The notes under the pieces are model-generated. The model saw nothing but the letters and a program-made list of their open reading frames with translations, searched no databases and was not told where the DNA came from. A DNA stretch of 64,000 nucleotides from the NCBI RefSeq assembly GCF_017976235.1, contig NZ_JACVHC010000004.1:604699-668698 (forward strand). The letters are read 5' to 3'. Positions 61,765 to 64,000 of this stretch are shown here, one piece after another. Positions within the stretch are counted from its first letter, which is position 1, and each line of letters opens with the position of its first letter. Made by a program: the position numbers and the translations under genes. This stretch comes from Pseudomonas anatoliensis. Its GTDB lineage: Bacteria; Pseudomonadota; Gammaproteobacteria; Pseudomonadales; Pseudomonadaceae.

Positions 61765-61805
61765 AAAAAGCCCGCTGACCTTCACAGGTCCAGCGGGCTT
61801 TTTTA
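61765..61805 (+). terminator. Terminator of the lipoprotein-DUF4197 operon
   Basis: AAAAAGCCCGCTG-ACC hairpin pairing with GGT-CCAGCGGGCTTTTTT, with a T run, 15 bases after the stop codon. Confidence 0.92.
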
Positions 61806-61823
61806 TGGTTGATATCGCACCCA

Positions 61824-61918
61824 TGTAGGAGCTGCCGAAGGCTGCGATCTTTTGATCTGGGTTTTAACTTTCAGAAACTCAAAGTCAAAAGATCGCAGCC
61901 TTCGGCAGCTCCTACAGA
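61824..61918. repeat. REPIN, family A (variant CCTTCGGC)
   Basis: TGTAGGAGCTGCCGAAGGCT and its inverted arm around a ~35-bp spacer, first of the repeats filling the gene-free 61.8-62.5 kb region. Confidence 0.92.
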
Positions 61919-62070
61919 GGAGTCAATACATCCGCGATAGTTTGGTTACCTGGCAAACCGCCACTGCGAGGATGCCAACGCTCGAAGTCCTCGGTATGCA
62001 GATAACAACGCCCATCCTTCACCGGCGTATTTCGCAATAACAGACTGATCGCAATGTAGCGAACGCTGCG

Positions 62071-62172
62071 AAACCGCCTTCGCGAGCAGGCTCGCTCCCA
62101 CAGTGGATTGAGTACATCACGTGGAGATTGAGCGGCTGGCGGACGCCATCGCTGGCAAGCCAGCTCCCACAA
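62071..62172. repeat. Two degenerate single REP arms
   Basis: TTCGCGAGCAGGCTCGCTCC (62075-62100) is a family B arm, and ATCGCTGGCAAGCCAGCTCC (62150-62170) is a related variant with GGCAAGCC. Both point the same way and lack inverted partners. They precede the tandem array. Confidence 0.8.
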
Positions 62173-62220
62173 TTTCGGCGCGTGCACTCAGGCAGAGATT
62201 GGGTGGCTGTGAGGGTGTCA

Positions 62221-62456
62221 TCGCGAGCAGGCTCACTCCTACAGTTGGATCGCGTACGTCTGAAAGAAACACGTCCGCAGTCAGGCCGCCTTCGCGAGCA
62301 GGCTCACTCCTACAGTTGGATCGCGTACGTCTGAAAGAAACACGTCGGCAGGCAGGCCGCCTTCGCGAGCAGGCTCACTCCTACAGTTGGATCGCGTACG
62401 TCTGAAAGAAACACGTCCGCAGTCTGGCCGCCTTCGCGAGCAGGCTCACTCCCACA
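62221..62456. repeat. 71-bp tandem array of family B REP arms
   Basis: The arm TCGCGAGCAGGCTCACTCCT recurs at 62221, 62292, 62363 and 62434, exactly every 71 bp: three whole units and a partial fourth. Between arms is a near-identical ~47-bp stretch beginning TTGGATCGCGTACGTCTGAA. All arms have the same direction, unlike the inverted REPINs elsewhere. Copies differ at a few bases (CCGCAGTCA, CGGCAGGCA, CCGCAGTCT). No gene overlaps it. Confidence 0.93.
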
Positions 62457-62499
62457 GGAAAGCAAAAGCAAAAAAGCACCCGCTTCGCTTCTCACCACT

Positions 62500-62860
62500 C
62501 AACAGGATGAGCGTTAGCTCGGCTGCGGCTTTTGATCTGCTGGCCCCTTCGGCAGGCTGAGTGGAGGGATTGATCCGGGGGGTGGGCGCGTAGCGCCGTT
62601 CGACGAAGTCGAATACATCGAAAGGAGGTGCAGCGAAGCAAACCGGAAGCGATGCCCCCGGATCAATTCCGGAGCGAAGGAACCCCGAGCCCCAGCGAGC
62701 GGGCCGAACGCCGGGGCCCAGACCTTTGGTTCCTTTGGGGCGTTTGCCAAAGGGACTCGCTGTAAGAGCGAAACCGCCAGCGGCAACACCCGCAGAAACG
62801 GATATTCACCCAAAACCCCCAGAGCATGGTCGGCCCAAAGGCCGCCAAGCCCCAAGAAGA
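62500..62860. other. GC-rich gene-free segment of unknown role
   Basis: About 360 bases with no convincing gene, starting right after the RND stop codon. Short inverted pieces are visible, for example CCTTTGG/CCAAAGG (62730-62755) and GATCCGGGG/CCCCGGATC, far apart at about 62573 and 62657. The sequence has the look of a dispersed intergenic element: it stays open in more than one frame, as GC-rich DNA often does, and codes for nothing recognisable. Whether it is repeated elsewhere cannot be seen here. Confidence 0.5.
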
Positions 62861-64000
62861 TCACCCCTCCCGACGAACCCTGAACCAAGCCGCATACAAC
62901 GCCGGCAAAAACAAAAGCGTCAACGCCGTAGCCACAATCAACCCGCCCATGATCGCCACCGCCATCGGCCCAAAAAACACACTGCGCGACAACGGAATCA
63001 TCGCCAGCACCGCCGCCAATGCCGTCAGCACAATCGGCCGAAAACGCCGCACCGTCGCCTCGATAATCGCCTGCCAAGGCCTCAGCCCCGAGGCGATATC
63101 CTGCTCGATCTGATCCACCAGAATCACCGAATTGCGCATGATCATCCCCGACAGCGCGATCGTCCCCAGCATCGCCACAAACCCGAACGGCTGACGGAAC
63201 ACCATTAGAAACAGCACCACCCCGATCAACCCCAACGGCGCCGTCAAAAACACCATCGCCGTGCGCGAGAAGCTACGCAGTTGCACCATCAGCAAGGTCA
63301 GCACCACAACGATGAACATCGGCACCCCGGCATTCACCGACGCCTGCCCGCGCGCAGAATCCTCCACCGTACCGCCGACATCCAACAGATAACCGTCCGG
63401 CAATTCAGCGCGAATCGGATCAAGCGTCGGCATGATCTGCTTCACCAGCGTCGCCGGCTGCTCCTTGCCATAAATGTCCGCACGCACGGTCACGTTCGGC
63501 AGACGATTACGGTGCCAGATGATGCCTTCTTCAAAACCATATTCGAGCGTGGCGACCTGCGACAACGCCACGCTGCGACCGTTATCAGTCGGTACCGCCA
63601 GGCTCGGCAACAACGACAATTCAGTGCGCTCATGCACCGTGCCGCGCAGCAGAATCTCGATCAATTCATTGTCTTCGCGATACTGACTGACACTCGATCC
63701 GGTCAACGAACTCTGCAGGAATTTCGCCAGATTGGCGGTGCTCACCCCAAGTGCCCGAGCGCGATCCTGATCGATGTTCAGGTACACAACCTTGCTCGGT
63801 TCTTCCCAATCCAGATGCACATTGGCCACATGCGGATTCTCGCGAACCTTGGCCGCCACTTTGCGCGCCAGTGCGCGGACTTCTTCGATGTGTTCACCGG
63901 TGATGCGGAACTGCACCGGATAGCCAACCGGCGGGCCGTTTTCCAGACGCGTGACTCGCGAACGCAGTGCCGGGAATTGCTCGTTGAGCGTGCTGATCAG
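62861..64000 (-). CDS. RND-family efflux permease, C-terminal part
   Basis: The last ~380 codons of a leftward inner-membrane proton-driven pump that is open to the window edge; its start lies beyond. The visible part covers the second periplasmic porter region (PVGYPVQFRITGEHIEEVRALA, PTLDPIRAELPDGYLLDVGGT) and the last transmembrane helices (VPMFIVVVLTLLMVQLRSFS, PLGLIGVVLFLMVF, GFVAMLGTIALSGMIMRNSVILVDQIE, SVFFGPMAVAIMGGLIVATA). The protein ends AAWFRVRREG. It belongs to the HAE/AcrB-like superfamily, possibly of the TriC type. The substrate, and whether the usual adaptor gene lies upstream, cannot be seen. Confidence 0.93.
   Translation of the reverse strand: MISTLNEQFPALRSRVTRLENGPPVGYPVQFRITGEHIEEVRALARKVAAKVRENPHVANVHLDWEEPSKVVYLNIDQDRARALGVSTANLAKFLQSSLTGSSVSQYREDNELIEILLRGTVHERTELSLLPSLAVPTDNGRSVALSQVATLEYGFEEGIIWHRNRLPNVTVRADIYGKEQPATLVKQIMPTLDPIRAELPDGYLLDVGGTVEDSARGQASVNAGVPMFIVVVLTLLMVQLRSFSRTAMVFLTAPLGLIGVVLFLMVFRQPFGFVAMLGTIALSGMIMRNSVILVDQIEQDIASGLRPWQAIIEATVRRFRPIVLTALAAVLAMIPLSRSVFFGPMAVAIMGGLIVATALTLLFLPALYAAWFRVRREG

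Noticed and set aside
62121..62405. Rightward reading frames in the 71-bp array
   Set aside because: They translate repeated DNA (RAGSLLQLDRVRLKET repeated) and have no ribosome binding site. Not a repeat protein.
62221..62456. CRISPR array
   Set aside because: The regular 71-bp period comes with near-identical spacers, and the repeated part is a known REP arm. No cas genes are nearby.
62514..63077. Leftward 187-codon reading frame
   Set aside because: Its first half is out of frame over the RND permease gene and its second half covers the gene-free segment. No family features.
62726..63208. Rightward 160-codon reading frame
   Set aside because: Antisense to the RND permease; low-complexity His/Arg/Pro-rich translation typical of a shadow frame.

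Overview
The window is a chromosomal core segment of a fluorescent Pseudomonas (P. fluorescens group). The evidence is the gene order fdxA-rsmZ-rpoS-nlpD-pcm-surE-truD-ispF, the Pseudomonas-type LPS/BAM block, a GacA-dependent rsmZ locus, several families of Pseudomonas REP/REPIN repeats, and high-GC codon use. No tRNA, rRNA, insertion sequence or CRISPR array was seen.

Layout. Positions 1-1.5 kb hold accessory DNA next to mutS: the N-terminus of a secreted protein, then a LexA/CI-like self-cleaving repressor whose terminator is followed by a near-consensus promoter carrying two perfect TGCAT-N2-ATGCA operators. This promoter reads leftward into a ~290-nt structured, probably untranslated transcript ending at a terminator. 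In this species group the mutS flank is a known home of R-tailocin/prophage islands, but no structural tailocin gene lies inside the window. From 1.7 to 8.9 kb: mutS, fdxA, the small RNA rsmZ with its upstream GacA box, rpoS, nlpD, pcm and surE (repair, stress and stationary-phase control). From 8.9 to 14.6 kb: truD, ispF, then a glutathione-dependent formaldehyde detoxification module (fghA, adhC, divergent LysR regulator) sitting between ispF and ispD, then ftsB. From 14.7 to 25 kb: eno, kdsA, pyrG, tilS, accA, dnaE. From 25 to 39.7 kb: one long leftward series rnhB, lpxB, lpxA, fabZ, lpxD, ompH, bamA, rseP, dxr, cdsA, uppS, frr, pyrH, tsf, rpsB, which couples lipid A, outer-membrane assembly, isoprenoid/undecaprenyl and phospholipid precursors to translation factors.

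From 40 kb the strand switches: map, glnD and dapC run rightward, followed by an accessory astacin-like zinc protease, a convergent CPA1 Na+/H+ antiporter, an ArsC/Spx-family protein, dapD, the CSD sulfur-transfer pair csdA-csdE with convergent tcdA, an NdvB-like GH17-GT2 membrane glucosyltransferase, dapE, rlmA, an acidic conserved unknown, a cold-shock protein, plsB, a YbaY-like lipoprotein and a DUF4197 secreted protein. dapC, dapD and dapE, three steps of the succinyl branch of lysine/diaminopimelate synthesis, all lie within 13 kb. The last 2 kb hold REP repeats, including a 71-bp tandem array, a GC-rich non-coding segment, and the C-terminal part of an RND efflux permease.

Most of the window is ordinary core genome. 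The points worth a second look are the repressor/operator/orphan-transcript unit beside mutS, the terminator whose U-tract abuts the ispF start codon, the REP landscape with its tandem array, the orphan metalloprotease, and the unexplained GC-rich segment beside the RND gene.
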